64,000 bases of DNA from Acidobacteriaceae bacterium. GTDB lineage: Bacteria; Acidobacteriota; Terriglobia; Terriglobales; Acidobacteriaceae. Below, in pieces: positions 54,901 to 63,737 of this stretch. The stretch spans positions 52,321-116,320 of the forward strand of contig JAJPKO010000012.1 in NCBI GenBank assembly GCA_021323655.1. Reading direction: 5' to 3'. Position numbers and translations under genes: made by a program. Every line of letters begins with the position of its first letter. Positions within the stretch are counted from its first letter, which is position 1. The notes under the pieces were generated by a model, which searched no databases, was not told the DNA's origin, and saw only the letters and a program-made list of their open reading frames with translations.

Positions 54901-55584
54901 CAGAATTTTTCTACCCTTACCAAAAAAGTAAACACGCACTGCTCACCTTCGCAGGATGCATGCACCCCGAAAATTTTGTTGCCCTTGTTAATCTGCTCAA
55001 TTTTCCGTTTGCATTCTGGGCAAGGCCGAAGGCCCTATCGCAATGCGCGCCGCTCGCCAGCAACAACCTTTCGCAGCATGCACAAAGCAGAACACCGCCC
55101 CGGGTGCCCATCCTTTGCTCACCGGATCCCCAAACGCGCTGTGTTCGCGATCAGGAGGGTGGAAAGCAAAAGGTGGAGAGGCTATTGGGAAAAGACAAAA
55201 AGACTCTGTCAAGTCTTACGAAGGTAACACCCGCCCTTAACTTCTCCGGAATCATCTACATACCCCACCCCCCCAGGGCCGGAAATTCCCCCTCCACCTG
55301 CTATTCTTGTACTAGAAGAAAAAGGCGTGGCCCAAAAGCCATGCTTTTTCCCTTCAGAGCACCTCGTCGACTTGGAAGCGTACCCTGTCTGGCGTGAGAC
55401 CCCCTCGTAAGTAATTGAAAACACTAGGAAGAACCTAACTCCAGCAGAATCAGTAGGATAGCAGGGGATGATCCCCCGCTAAGTGATTGAAAATAAAGAA
55501 AAGGATACCGACAAGGGGAGGGGGGAGGGGAGGGGGTACTGGTGGTATGAACCTGGGAGATAGCTGACAGAATGAACCAGAGGA
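54901..55584. other. Long non-coding gap with repeats and G/C runs
   Basis: Between the Oar-like 3 promoter and the transposase scar no gene is convincing in any frame; short ORFs here lack ribosome sites and family features. The segment holds C-runs (CCCC-A-CCCCCCC at 55263-55274) and two related copies of TAAGTrATTGAAAAyA, one after ACCCCCTCG near 55408 and one after TCCCCCGC near 55480. It also contains a G-quadruplex run (55515-55536). The pattern looks like degenerate intergenic repeat sequence. Confidence 0.5.
55515..55536 (+). repeat. G-quadruplex-prone run
   Basis: Four G-runs of 4, 6, 4 and 5 residues separated by single A residues. Such one-base loops favour a very stable parallel intramolecular quadruplex on the plus strand. 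Confidence 0.75.
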
Positions 55585-55740
55585 GATCTGACACTGCGAA
55601 AGTGCGATACCTTTTTGAGCGAAATGCTGTGGAGAGAGCCATTGGGCTGGGAGCCGTCCGACGACGGCCTCTTCGCCGTCTACTTCGCCCATCTGACGTT
55701 GGTGCAGCTGGATGAAAAACAGGTAGGCTGTCAGGGCTGA
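55585..55740 (+). pseudogene. C-terminal scar of an integrase-core transposase
   Basis: A short open frame ending at 55740 reads KCDTFLSEMLWREP, LGWEPSDDGLFAVYFAHL and TLVQLDEKQVGCQG. This resembles the last 40 to 50 residues of integrase-core transposases (VGLEPxDDGxWxVYFGxxxLGxxDE pattern, IS481-like). No catalytic DDE region, upstream frame or complete inverted repeats remain. The name rests on pattern memory, so only moderate confidence is given. Confidence 0.45.
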
Positions 55741-55788
55741 AGAGCACTGCCTGAACTGTCAGGTGTCTCCGTTCAACACACTTGACCT

Positions 55789-57891
55789 TCAGCTGCTTAC
55801 AATCTCCGAGAAATCGGCGATGGATGAAAATCCATGCAACACCCACGCCAGCAAAGTAAGCCGATTCTGCCGAACGGCGGGATCCTCCACCATGACCATG
55901 ACCTTATCGAAGAACAGATCCACATGTGGACGCAGCGTAGCAATCTGCTCCAGCGCCTCCTGATACTTCCGCTCAGCGCGCAAGGATTCAACTGCTGGCA
56001 CAAGTTTCTCTGCTTCAGAATAAAGTGCCTGTTCCGGAGCATCTACCAGAAGCTTCTGGTCTACGCGACCTTCCCCTCCCGGACGCCCCTGCTTCTCCCC
56101 TGCCTGTCGCAGAATATTCTTGATCCGCTTGAACGCTGCCGAAATGGCCAGGAAGTCCTCAGACCCACGCACCGCGCTCAGCGCTTCGGCCCGCGCAACT
56201 GCATCACGAACGTTTTCATGGTCGGCCGCGATCACCGCTTTCACAACGTCGTAGTGGAAGGCCCTGACATCACGAAGGTAGAATTCCACGCGCTCCCGCA
56301 GAAATGCGCTCACTCTATCTGCAATCCGGGCCTCGTCTTTCCCGGGCATCGCAATCATGTCCGCAAGAGTAAGTGGCAAATCCGATTCAGCCAGAATCTT
56401 CACCACGCCATTCGCCGCCCGCCGCAGTGCAAATGGGTCCTTCGATCCCGTCGGTTCAAGCCCAATCGCAAACATCGCAGCAATGGTCTGGATGCGGTCC
56501 ACCAGGCCGAGAATCTGACCTTCCACTATGTCCGGAATAGCATCTTCCACCGAAGCAGGAGTGTATTGCGCATAGATGGCCTGCGCGACTGTCTCCCCCA
56601 GGCCCTGGACGCGCGCATACAAACCGCCAACAATGCCCTGCAGCTCGGTAAACTCCTTCACCAGTTCCGTCGTCAAATCCGTCTTCGCCAGCCGCGTTGC
56701 CGTCAACAAAGCATCGCGGTCCAGAGCAACTCCTCGATTGGCGGCAAGGACAGCAATCTCTTCTGCGATCCGCAGGTTGGCCTGCGTCTTGTCATAATAG
56801 CTGCCCAGGTCTTTCTGGAACGTCACCGACTTGAGCATCTCCACCCGGTCCGTTAATAGAACCTTCTGGTCCACGGTCCAGAAGAAGCGCGCATCGTTAA
56901 ATCGCGCCCGCAGCACTCGCTCATTCCCATGTTGGATGACGCCGATCCCGCGCTCATCTGTCTCCGTATTCAGTACCGCAAGAAAGTGCGGCGCAAGCTT
57001 GCCGGAAGCATCCTCAACCGCAAAATACTTCTGGTGGTCGCGCATCACCGTCACCAGCACTTCCTCTGGAAGCGACAGATATTCAGGCTCAAAGTTACCC
57101 AGCAACACCGAAGGCCATTCGGTAAGGTGCGTTACGGTTTCCACCAGCGCCGCATCCTCGCGCCACCGCGCTCCAGCCACCGAGCGTGTCGCCGCATCCA
57201 GCGCCTTGCGAATGCGCTGCCGCCGCGCATCCACATCCACCAGCACCTTTGCGGCCTCGAGCGCACTTACATACTCTGAGGGCTTGAGGATCGTGACCGC
57301 CTGCGCGCCATGCAGAATACGATGTCCATAACTCAGGTTCGACGCACGCACTCCGGCAAACTCCACAGGAACGACCGCCTCATCCAGCAACGCCACAATC
57401 CATTTCACCGGACGCACGAACCTCTCCGGCTTGCCAGCGCGCCAGTACATGTTCTTCGGCCAATACAGCGCTGCGAGCTCCTTCGGTAACTGCTCCGCCA
57501 GGACCTCAGTAGCGGCGCGTCCACTGCGCGACACAGTCGCAGTAACGTACTCCCCTTTGGGAGTCACAGTCTTTTCAAGCGCTGAAACCTCAACACCGGC
57601 CTTTTTAGCGAAAGCGAGCGCGGCAGGCGTAGGCTCGCCATTTTTGAAAGCGACGCTCCACGACGGCCCAGTCAGCTGTTCTTCTGTATCAGCCTGTTTA
57701 GGAAGCACTCCGGGAAAAACAACAGCGATCCGGCGCGGCGTTGAGTATGAGCGGGACTCGATCGTAGCACCCGATACCAGCCGCTCGCGATTCAGCAATT
57801 CAAGCACGCGGCGATGCAGCTCTTTCTGTGCCGCCGCAATCATCCGCGCTGGAATCTCTTCCAGTCCAATTTCGAAAAGTAAATCTGACAT
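55789..57891 (-). CDS. glyS: Glycine--tRNA ligase beta subunit
   Basis: The 700-residue beta chain of the heterotetrameric bacterial glycyl-tRNA synthetase; it binds and positions tRNA-Gly while the alpha chain activates glycine. The N-terminus DLLFEIGLEEIPARMIAAAQ is diagnostic. Internal landmarks include LTGPSWSVAFKNGEPTPAA, SYGHRILHG, VTVMRDHQKYFAVED near residue 285, ARFNDARFFWTVDQK and GSKDPFALRRAANGVVKI near 490. It ends with a DALR-like anticodon region (MVEDPAVRQNRLTLL). It follows glyQ on the same strand after an 89-nt gap. The ribosome site is weak. Confidence 0.95.
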   Translation of the reverse strand: MSDLLFEIGLEEIPARMIAAAQKELHRRVLELLNRERLVSGATIESRSYSTPRRIAVVFPGVLPKQADTEEQLTGPSWSVAFKNGEPTPAALAFAKKAGVEVSALEKTVTPKGEYVTATVSRSGRAATEVLAEQLPKELAALYWPKNMYWRAGKPERFVRPVKWIVALLDEAVVPVEFAGVRASNLSYGHRILHGAQAVTILKPSEYVSALEAAKVLVDVDARRQRIRKALDAATRSVAGARWREDAALVETVTHLTEWPSVLLGNFEPEYLSLPEEVLVTVMRDHQKYFAVEDASGKLAPHFLAVLNTETDERGIGVIQHGNERVLRARFNDARFFWTVDQKVLLTDRVEMLKSVTFQKDLGSYYDKTQANLRIAEEIAVLAANRGVALDRDALLTATRLAKTDLTTELVKEFTELQGIVGGLYARVQGLGETVAQAIYAQYTPASVEDAIPDIVEGQILGLVDRIQTIAAMFAIGLEPTGSKDPFALRRAANGVVKILAESDLPLTLADMIAMPGKDEARIADRVSAFLRERVEFYLRDVRAFHYDVVKAVIAADHENVRDAVARAEALSAVRGSEDFLAISAAFKRIKNILRQAGEKQGRPGGEGRVDQKLLVDAPEQALYSEAEKLVPAVESLRAERKYQEALEQIATLRPHVDLFFDKVMVMVEDPAVRQNRLTLLAWVLHGFSSIADFSEIVSS

Positions 57892-57980
57892 ATTTTTATT
57901 GATCGCTGTTGACTCTTAGCTTCTGACTACAGTTTCGAGTGATCGTGTGACTTAGCCGGTTTGCAACAAGAGACACCAGG

Positions 57981-58961
57981 TCAGGCACGCACAGCAAGCG
58001 GCGGCTTCTCTTGCTGCGCCACATACGCCTTCGCCACACCTACGGCCAAATTCCGGATACGCGCAATAACGCCCACTCGCTCTGTCACAGAAATGGCCCC
58101 TCGCGCATCCAGTAGATTAAAGAGGTGTGAGCATTTCAGACATAGGTCGTAAGCACCAAGTACTGGAAACCGCTTAATCTGCCTTTCAACCTCATGCTCT
58201 TCGTGCACAGCACGCTCGTGGGCCTTCTCGTGTTGCTGAAGCTTCTTCAAATCCTGAAAGCTCGTCAGTAGCGCCTGACACTCGGCCTCATACATTTGCA
58301 GGTGCTCCCAGAGCTTTTCTATCTCAGCCGCCTCAAAGTTATAGACTGAAAACTGCAGCTCTTCTTCCAGCCGCACCTCACCATATGTGATTTGCCGTCC
58401 CGTGACAGGATCGCGCGCCCACACAATGTCATAGATAGAGTCCACATCCTGCAGAAATGCTGCAATCCGCTCCAGTCCATAGGTTATCTCGCCGGAGATC
58501 GGATCAAGATCAATACCACCGCATTGCTGGAAGTAGGTAAACTGCGTAATCTCCAGACCATCCAGCATCACCTGCCAGCCAATGCCCCAGGCACCGAGCG
58601 TCGGCGACTCCCAGTTGTCTTCCTCAAACTTGATGTCATGCTCACGCAAATCAATGCCAATCGCCCTCAGCGATTCCAGATACAGATCCTGAATGTCCGC
58701 CGGAGGAGGCTTCAGAATTACCTGAAACTGCGTGTGTTTATAGAGCCGATTCGGATTCTCGCCGTAGCGCCCGTCCGCCGGGCGCCGCGATGGTTGCGCA
58801 TATGCAATATGAATGGGCTTCGGCCCGAGCACGCGTAGAAACGTGTCCGGTGACATCGTTCCTGCACCCACTTCCACATCGTAGGGCTGCTGCAGAACGC
58901 ATCCCCGCTCGGCCCAGAACATCTGGAGCCGGAAAAGCAGCTCCTGAAAAGTTAATGGCAT
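57981..58961 (-). CDS. glyQ: Glycine--tRNA ligase alpha subunit
   Basis: The 326-residue catalytic alpha chain of the two-subunit glycyl-tRNA synthetase. [20 protein letters not shown] begins the protein, followed by [40 protein letters not shown] and a central [20 protein letters not shown] with the class II active-site core. The frame extends upstream to 58991, but the ATG at 58961 is the family start. The last 40 residues ([33 protein letters not shown]) also match. A preceding gap of 129 nt to recO is AT-rich with an A-run, and likely carries a separate promoter for glyQS. Confidence 0.95.
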   Translation of the reverse strand: MPLTFQELLFRLQMFWAERGCVLQQPYDVEVGAGTMSPDTFLRVLGPKPIHIAYAQPSRRPADGRYGENPNRLYKHTQFQVILKPPPADIQDLYLESLRAIGIDLREHDIKFEEDNWESPTLGAWGIGWQVMLDGLEITQFTYFQQCGGIDLDPISGEITYGLERIAAFLQDVDSIYDIVWARDPVTGRQITYGEVRLEEELQFSVYNFEAAEIEKLWEHLQMYEAECQALLTSFQDLKKLQQHEKAHERAVHEEHEVERQIKRFPVLGAYDLCLKCSHLFNLLDARGAISVTERVGVIARIRNLAVGVAKAYVAQQEKPPLAVRA

Positions 58962-59090
58962 GTGTCTAGTTGCGACGAAGGCTGGACCCACTCGAAAGTC
59001 TCTCTATAAAAAAAATAAAAAATGAATACTTTGTTGATTCTAATGGATGAGAACCAATTTGACCTGCTCAGAGGGCAAATATCCGTGCAC

Positions 59091-59834
59091 TCACCCGCCG
59101 AGTTTCATCAGAGCATGGACTGACGAAAGCTTCCTCTCCAGGTGCCGTTCCAGCCCTTGGGTCGCAAACCGCCGCAGATCAGTAGCCCGGTTTCGCGGCC
59201 AGTCTTCCAGGGCGAATGCGGAAACAGGCTGGCGGAAAATTCTCACTGCAAGTGACTGTGACTCGGGGGACAACGTCGAACTCGCCAGCCGCTTGTGCTC
59301 CGAGCACACCAGCCCGTCAGCATGTGCGTGCCAGTATGCCGGACGTCCCGCAAACGACTCGCCCCCGATCGTGCAATGCAAAATGTCGGGCATCCAGCCC
59401 ATCAGGCGCAACATCCACAGCGCAAAATAGGTGACCGGCATCCAGGTCCTCCCTGTCGTAGTCTGCTCCAGCACAGAAAGCAACAGGCGAAACACCGCAT
59501 CATGCGGATCAGAATCCGGCAGACATTCTTCCAGCACTTCTGAATAGAAGGCCAAAGCTGCGGCACGCTCATAATCTACCGGCTCAAATAAAGGTGAAGA
59601 AACAATTTCCAAAGAATCGAGCCGCACAAGCTCCTGTCTGGGCTTTATGGCATAGTTGGCCAAAACATGCGTCATCGGCTCCAGCGCGCCACCAAAGCGG
59701 CGCCGGCTCTTGCTCGCCGCCTTGGCGATCCCCTTCACCTTTCCGTACCGCCGGGTAAAGAGGGAAACGATCAGGTCGGCCTCATGCACGGGCCAAGTCC
59801 GGAGAACAACGGCTTCTTCCTGGTGAACAATCAA
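59091..59834 (-). CDS. recO: DNA repair protein RecO
   Basis: RecO loads RecA on SSB-coated single-stranded DNA with RecR, in gap repair. The 247-residue protein begins with the OB fold (EEAVVLRTWPVHEADLIVSL, FTRRYGKVKGIAKAASKSRR). A helical middle (YSEVLEECLPDSDPHDAVFR) follows, then a C-terminal domain where the usual four-cysteine zinc site is reduced to single cysteines (ILHCTIGGE and GLVCSEH). The start appears to be TTG at 59834, as no ATG or GTG gives the complete fold; no good ribosome site is seen. It lies 14 nt after the PEBP gene and is part of the murB-lpxD transcript. Confidence 0.88.
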   Translation of the reverse strand: MIVHQEEAVVLRTWPVHEADLIVSLFTRRYGKVKGIAKAASKSRRRFGGALEPMTHVLANYAIKPRQELVRLDSLEIVSSPLFEPVDYERAAALAFYSEVLEECLPDSDPHDAVFRLLLSVLEQTTTGRTWMPVTYFALWMLRLMGWMPDILHCTIGGESFAGRPAYWHAHADGLVCSEHKRLASSTLSPESQSLAVRIFRQPVSAFALEDWPRNRATDLRRFATQGLERHLERKLSSVHALMKLGG

Positions 59835-59848
59835 TCAACTGCAGAATA

Positions 59849-60430
59849 CTATTGCCGGCGGGCGTAGAGGCCCGTCAACGTCCCTTCTGCCAGAACATGG
59901 CCGTCGAGCGCGCTCTCTACTTGTTCTCTTGTGGCTCCTTCCGGCAAATCGAGCCCGCTATCCAACGCATAAATATGAAAGATGTAATGGTGTGGGTTTC
60001 CGGGCGGCGGACATGGCCCTCCATATCCATTCTTCTGGAAGTCATTCTTCCCCTGTTTAGCGCCTCCAGGATTTGCTCCTTCCGCCAGATCGCGTGTCTG
60101 CACAGGTAAATTGAACAACACCCAGTGTGTAAACGTTCCGCCAGGCGCGTCCGGATCTTCCATGATCAGCGCAAGGCTCTTTGCTGCCGCCGGAACGGAC
60201 GAAATGCTGAGTTGCGGAGAAACGTCCTCTCCGTCACAGGTAAATTTTTTCGGAATCTCACCGTGATCTGGAAAATTCAGGCTGCTCACAGTCAACATGG
60301 ATTCAGCTCCCACCTTAGCTGGGATGCGTGAACCCTGCTTCGCATGTTTCCAGAACAAGAGGCACGCACAGACCACTGCCGTAACAATCAGTATGAGTAT
60401 CCATAATCGTGACTGCGTGCCAATTTCCAT
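59849..60430 (-). CDS. PEBP family protein (YbhB/YbcL, Raf-kinase-inhibitor-like), membrane-anchored
   Basis: A 193-residue phosphatidylethanolamine-binding-protein family member. An N-terminal transmembrane anchor (LWILILIVTAVVCACLLFW) leads to the conserved core: GEIPKKFTCDGEDVSPQLSI, the ligand-binding LIMEDPDAPGGTFTHWVLFN near residues 88-107, GYGGPCPPPGNPHHYIFHIY near 136-155, and ALDSGLDLPEGATREQVESA. In bacteria the role of these proteins is unclear. Here the anchor suggests a periplasmic location, since other members are soluble. GAGG lies nine bases upstream of the ATG. It follows the P-loop gene by 21 nt in the same operon. Confidence 0.86.
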   Translation of the reverse strand: MEIGTQSRLWILILIVTAVVCACLLFWKHAKQGSRIPAKVGAESMLTVSSLNFPDHGEIPKKFTCDGEDVSPQLSISSVPAAAKSLALIMEDPDAPGGTFTHWVLFNLPVQTRDLAEGANPGGAKQGKNDFQKNGYGGPCPPPGNPHHYIFHIYALDSGLDLPEGATREQVESALDGHVLAEGTLTGLYARRQ

Positions 60431-60451
60431 CGCTGCCTCTCATCCTGAGGT

Positions 60452-61000
60452 TCAGGTAAGCCGGCTTTTCACAAAATTCACAACTTCAGGAGTGACATAA
60501 CTGGGAGGTGTGATGATGAATTGCAGGCTGCCTTCTCTCAGCCGCCAGTGCGGCACCGGCCTGGCGACGCCGAGCTTGATCAACACAGCATCAGCTTGGC
60601 CGAGCCACTGTTGTGCCGGGCTTTTGAAGTCAGCTACAGCCGGGTCCAGGATGGAAAGGTATATGTCCGGCTTTATAAATTCCAGAATGCTGTTCGATTC
60701 AATAATGGCGTTTCTGGCCTTGTCGAGTTCTTTACGAATGTCCGGCATTGCTGCTTCCATGCCTTCAACAGGGACACACACCAGGAAGGCCTTCTTTGCT
60801 CCTGCGACCAGAAAGCGCGAGGTGTCCGTGTTTCTGTCCCGGCTCTTTTCTTCGACAATCTGTAAGTCGTCACCGCAATGAGCATGCGGTGTAATTTTGA
60901 AGGCCATCCAGTTGTACTCAATAAGATGCGAAATCAAGCCAGAGATCACGGAAGTCTTGCCGACCTTGCGCGCATTGCCGCCCACCACAATGATGGCCAT
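60452..61000 (-). CDS. P-loop NTPase of unknown role, murB-lpxD operon
   Basis: A 182-residue cytoplasmic protein with a Walker A loop, VVGGNARKVGKTSVISGLI, at residues 6-24, where Lys15 and Thr16 would bind phosphate. A hydrophobic strand and Asp (PDIYLSILDPAVADFK near residue 110) may form Walker B. The arrangement resembles MobB-like and MinD-like small GTPases or ATPases, but I cannot name a family. CHxxH-type residues are present only as PHAHCGDD. It starts five bases after lpxD ends and precedes the PEBP gene, so it is transcribed with envelope genes. A role in coupling nucleotide state to envelope synthesis is possible but unproven. Confidence 0.72.
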   Translation of the reverse strand: MAIIVVGGNARKVGKTSVISGLISHLIEYNWMAFKITPHAHCGDDLQIVEEKSRDRNTDTSRFLVAGAKKAFLVCVPVEGMEAAMPDIRKELDKARNAIIESNSILEFIKPDIYLSILDPAVADFKSPAQQWLGQADAVLIKLGVARPVPHWRLREGSLQFIITPPSYVTPEVVNFVKSRLT

Positions 61001-61005
61001 ACTCT

Positions 61006-61995
61006 TTATTTTTCCCGCGCCAGGCGCGCCAACACTGCCAGTTCCTTCAGATATTCCTTGATAGGCCGGGCCGGTGTCCCCCAGAAAACAACTCCTGGTC
61101 CGCGTATTTTCTTGCGCGAAGGAATTCCTGACTGTGCTCCCAAAATCGCCCTCTCGCCTATCTCGACATGGTCGGCAATTCCCACCTGTCCGCCGACAAT
61201 CGCGTCATCGCCAATGGTGCTGCTGCCGGATATTCCTGTTTGCGCCGCAACGACTACATTCTTCCCAATCCGGACGTTATGCCCCACATGGACCAGATTA
61301 TCCAGTTTGACCCCACGCGAGATGCGTGTTTCTTCGAGTGCCCCGCGATCAATCGTCGAATTCGCACCAATCTCGACGTCATCTTCAATCACGAGCGTTC
61401 CCTGCTGCGGAAATTGCAGGTATTCTCCCGTCTCCACATCCCGGACATAGCCAAACCCATCTGCACCGAGCACCGCTCCGGCGTAGACTACCACGCGATT
61501 CCCCAGCGTCACGCCGGAATACAAGACCACGCGTGGATAAATTCTGCATTGCTCGCCAATGATCACGCCCTTGCCAACAATCGCACCGGCGCCAATGCTC
61601 GTGCCCTGACCGATCTCGGCACCGTTCTCAACTACCGCATATGCACCGACGGAAACATCTTCGCCCAGCCGGACGTTGGATGCAATCGCTGCCGTAGGGT
61701 GAATACCGCTGTGTCTTTCCTCGGACTGAAGCATGCGCGCCACCCGCGCAAACCCAAGTCGAGGCTGTTTCATCACCAGAATCGCCTTCGTACTGCTCAC
61801 ACCTGCGGCGAGATTCTCCGTTGTCAGGACGGCAGCAGCGGAAGAAGCAAGCGCCTGCTGCAACACAGTTTCGTCTTCGGCGAAGACAATGGAATCTGGG
61901 GTGGCTCTGGGGATGCTCGAGACACGAACCACCTCGGCATCATTGCCATGACGCAACTCTGCCCCAATGGAGTTAGCAAGATCATGCAGCTTCAT
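61006..61995 (-). CDS. lpxD: UDP-3-O-(3-hydroxyacyl)glucosamine N-acyltransferase
   Basis: Third enzyme of lipid A synthesis, transferring a hydroxyacyl chain from ACP to the amino group of UDP-3-O-acyl-glucosamine. The 329-residue protein has a uridine-binding N-terminal domain ([20 protein letters not shown]), then about nine left-handed beta-helix hexapeptide repeats ([36 protein letters not shown]). The catalytic His is in [14 protein letters not shown] near residue 240. The end closes with [14 protein letters not shown]. Its start overlaps the murB stop (ATGA). This is an acidobacterial homologue used to make LPS, consistent with kdsB. Confidence 0.94.
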   Translation of the reverse strand: MKLHDLANSIGAELRHGNDAEVVRVSSIPRATPDSIVFAEDETVLQQALASSAAAVLTTENLAAGVSSTKAILVMKQPRLGFARVARMLQSEERHSGIHPTAAIASNVRLGEDVSVGAYAVVENGAEIGQGTSIGAGAIVGKGVIIGEQCRIYPRVVLYSGVTLGNRVVVYAGAVLGADGFGYVRDVETGEYLQFPQQGTLVIEDDVEIGANSTIDRGALEETRISRGVKLDNLVHVGHNVRIGKNVVVAAQTGISGSSTIGDDAIVGGQVGIADHVEIGERAILGAQSGIPSRKKIRGPGVVFWGTPARPIKEYLKELAVLARLAREK

Positions 61996-63035
61996 AGCGG
62001 TTTTCCTACCCAGACCGGCTCCGGCTCCAGGTGAATGGCGAATTTTTTTTCCACTGTCGCAACGATCCGGTCGCGCAAAGCGACGATGTCCTTCGCGGAC
62101 GCACCGTTACGGTTGATAAGGGCAAGCGTGTGCCGGCTGGAGATGCCAGCCCGTCCCATCACATATCCTTTATGGAATCCCGCCTGGTCCAGCAGCCAGG
62201 CTGCCGGCACTTTCACCTGTTCGCGACCTACGGGATAGTGCGGCACATTTTGTCCACCAACGAGTGAGACGATCTTCGCGAAATGCTCAAGGCTGATCAC
62301 GGGATTCTTAAAGAAACTGCCAGCGCTTTTGCAGTCTGGATCGCCGTCTACAATCAACATTCCCTTGCCGTGCCGAATCTCGCGCACTGCGTCGCTGACT
62401 TGTTGCAGTGTTGGAGGAGTGTTTGCATCCTGAAAGTATTGCTTCAGGTCCGCGTAGGAAATTGCTGGATCACCGCCAGGGTTCAGGCCGTATTCGACGC
62501 TCGTTACGATGTATCGCCCGCGAGCTGTGGTGTTAAACACACTTTCCCGGTAACCGAATCCACACTCATCGGCGCTTAGTGTGACAAATCTATCAGACTT
62601 CGTATCGAAGGCCCTGACGGAACGGATGGTGTCAGCAACCTCCTGTCCATACGCTCCGACATTCTGCACGGGTGTCCCACCGACGCTCCCCGGGATGCCT
62701 GCGAGGCATTCGATACCGCTGTAGTTTTCCGCCACCGCTCTGGAGACGAATGCGTCCCATGGCTCTCCGGCGGCAACGGAAAAAATATTTCCATTCTGCT
62801 CAATGCCGCTCAGCGCAATTCGAAGTACAACTCCAGGGAAGCCTTCATCGCTCACCAGCAGATTGCTTCCTCCGCCAAGCACAAAGAGTGGCGCTGAGTG
62901 TTCGCAGGCAAAGCGCACTGCATCCAGCACCTCATCCTCACGGTGGGCTTCCACAAACCAGCGGGCAGGGCCGCCAATGCCAAAGGTTGTATAGGGAGCG
63001 AGCGGGACATCCTCAAGCACACGCATCAGCTTCAA
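61992..63035 (-). CDS. murB: UDP-N-acetylenolpyruvoylglucosamine reductase
   Basis: Reduces UDP-GlcNAc-enolpyruvate to UDP-MurNAc with NADPH and FAD, an early committed step of peptidoglycan synthesis. The 347-residue type I protein has [15 protein letters not shown] at the N-terminus, the FAD-binding [20 protein letters not shown] near residue 53, [20 protein letters not shown] near 112, and the catalytic Ser region [15 protein letters not shown] near 240. The C-terminal segment [19 protein letters not shown] is also typical. It is the first gene of a minus-strand operon with lpxD, P-loop, PEBP and recO. Two possible start Met codons are close together (63035 and 63026). Confidence 0.94.
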   Translation of the reverse strand: MKLMRVLEDVPLAPYTTFGIGGPARWFVEAHREDEVLDAVRFACEHSAPLFVLGGGSNLLVSDEGFPGVVLRIALSGIEQNGNIFSVAAGEPWDAFVSRAVAENYSGIECLAGIPGSVGGTPVQNVGAYGQEVADTIRSVRAFDTKSDRFVTLSADECGFGYRESVFNTTARGRYIVTSVEYGLNPGGDPAISYADLKQYFQDANTPPTLQQVSDAVREIRHGKGMLIVDGDPDCKSAGSFFKNPVISLEHFAKIVSLVGGQNVPHYPVGREQVKVPAAWLLDQAGFHKGYVMGRAGISSRHTLALINRNGASAKDIVALRDRIVATVEKKFAIHLEPEPVWVGKPL

Positions 63036-63060
63036 GATATCAGTAGAATAAGAGCAATGG

Positions 63061-63077
63061 CCGGACAGAATGTCCGG
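63061..63077. promoter_or_regulatory. Perfect inverted repeat between murB and the bacilliredoxin gene
   Basis: CCGGACA-GAA-TGTCCGG, a 17-nt palindrome, is centred in the 59-nt divergent promoter region. It sits 17 nt before the bacilliredoxin GTG and 25 nt before murB, where a regulator could control both. It could also be an RNA hairpin in the short bacilliredoxin leader. Confidence 0.45.
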
Positions 63078-63094
63078 AGCGGAGGAGCAAAACA

Positions 63095-63520
63095 GTGTAT
63101 CCCGAAATTATGGTGATTCCCATGCGCGAAGAACTGACCCGCGCTGGCATTCGTGAGACGCGCACGGCGGAAGAAGTAGATGCCGCGCTGGCGAAACCTG
63201 GAACGACGATGGTCGTGGTGAATTCGATTTGCGGCTGTGCGGCAGGAAAGATGCGCCCCGGAGTCCGGCTTGCGCTGCAGAACGCGGTCGTTCCGGACCA
63301 ATCCATCACCGTATTTGCCGGGCAAGACCGCGAAGCGACCGAGCGCGCCCGCTCCTACTTTGAGGGGAACCCTCCAACCTCTCCAGCGATTGCCATTTTG
63401 CGCGATGGCAAACTGGTCTATTTAATGCAGCGCTTCATCATTGAAAACAACACAGCGCAGAGCATCGCACAGGAGCTGGTTCGCGCATTCAACGAATTCT
63501 GCGCCAAAACCACTGCCTAA
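63095..63520 (+). CDS. Bacilliredoxin family protein (BrxA/BrxB, CGC motif)
   Basis: A 141-residue thioredoxin-fold protein of the YphP/YqiW type that removes bacillithiol or other thiols from proteins. The active site is SICGCAAGKMRPG at residues 44-56, with Cys46 and Cys48 forming the CGC motif. The N-terminus MYPEIMVIPMREELTRAGIR is also typical. The organism must possess a suitable low-molecular-weight thiol, but no bsh gene is visible here. The start is GTG at 63095 with GGAGGAG about eight bases upstream. It diverges from murB over a palindrome (63061-63077) and is followed by a hairpin with T-rich tail. Confidence 0.88.
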   Translation: MYPEIMVIPMREELTRAGIRETRTAEEVDAALAKPGTTMVVVNSICGCAAGKMRPGVRLALQNAVVPDQSITVFAGQDREATERARSYFEGNPPTSPAIAILRDGKLVYLMQRFIIENNTAQSIAQELVRAFNEFCAKTTA

Positions 63521-63559
63521 CTTCCCCCTCAGTGATTCCCGCCCGGTGCAGGAATTGCG

Positions 63560-63595
63560 GACCCCTCCCCTTCCTGTACGGGGGTCATTTGTTTT
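63560..63595 (+). terminator. Probable terminator after the bacilliredoxin gene
   Basis: GACCCC (63560-63565) can pair with GGGGTC (63581-63586), with a 15-nt loop, and is followed by ATTTGTTTT. The stem is short but GC-rich. The rest of the gap to 63737 holds no gene and is probably the left end of the IS element. Confidence 0.5.
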
Positions 63596-63737
63596 CAATA
63601 GCTTAGCCGCGATTTCTCACGGGCAGTAGGCAAACAGTAAAGGTTAGGAAGAAAAAAGTAGCAAAAGGTCGCTGAATTCGTGGCATAACTGCGTTGTCTG
63701 TGCATAGTTAAATGCCTTGAGAAAGGAGCGGCCTTTA

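Noticed and set aside
54805..55397. Plus-strand ORFs of 140 and 175 codons in the gap upstream of Oar-like gene 3
   Set aside because: Low-complexity, mutually overlapping, running through C-runs and repeat units, without ribosome sites or domain features.
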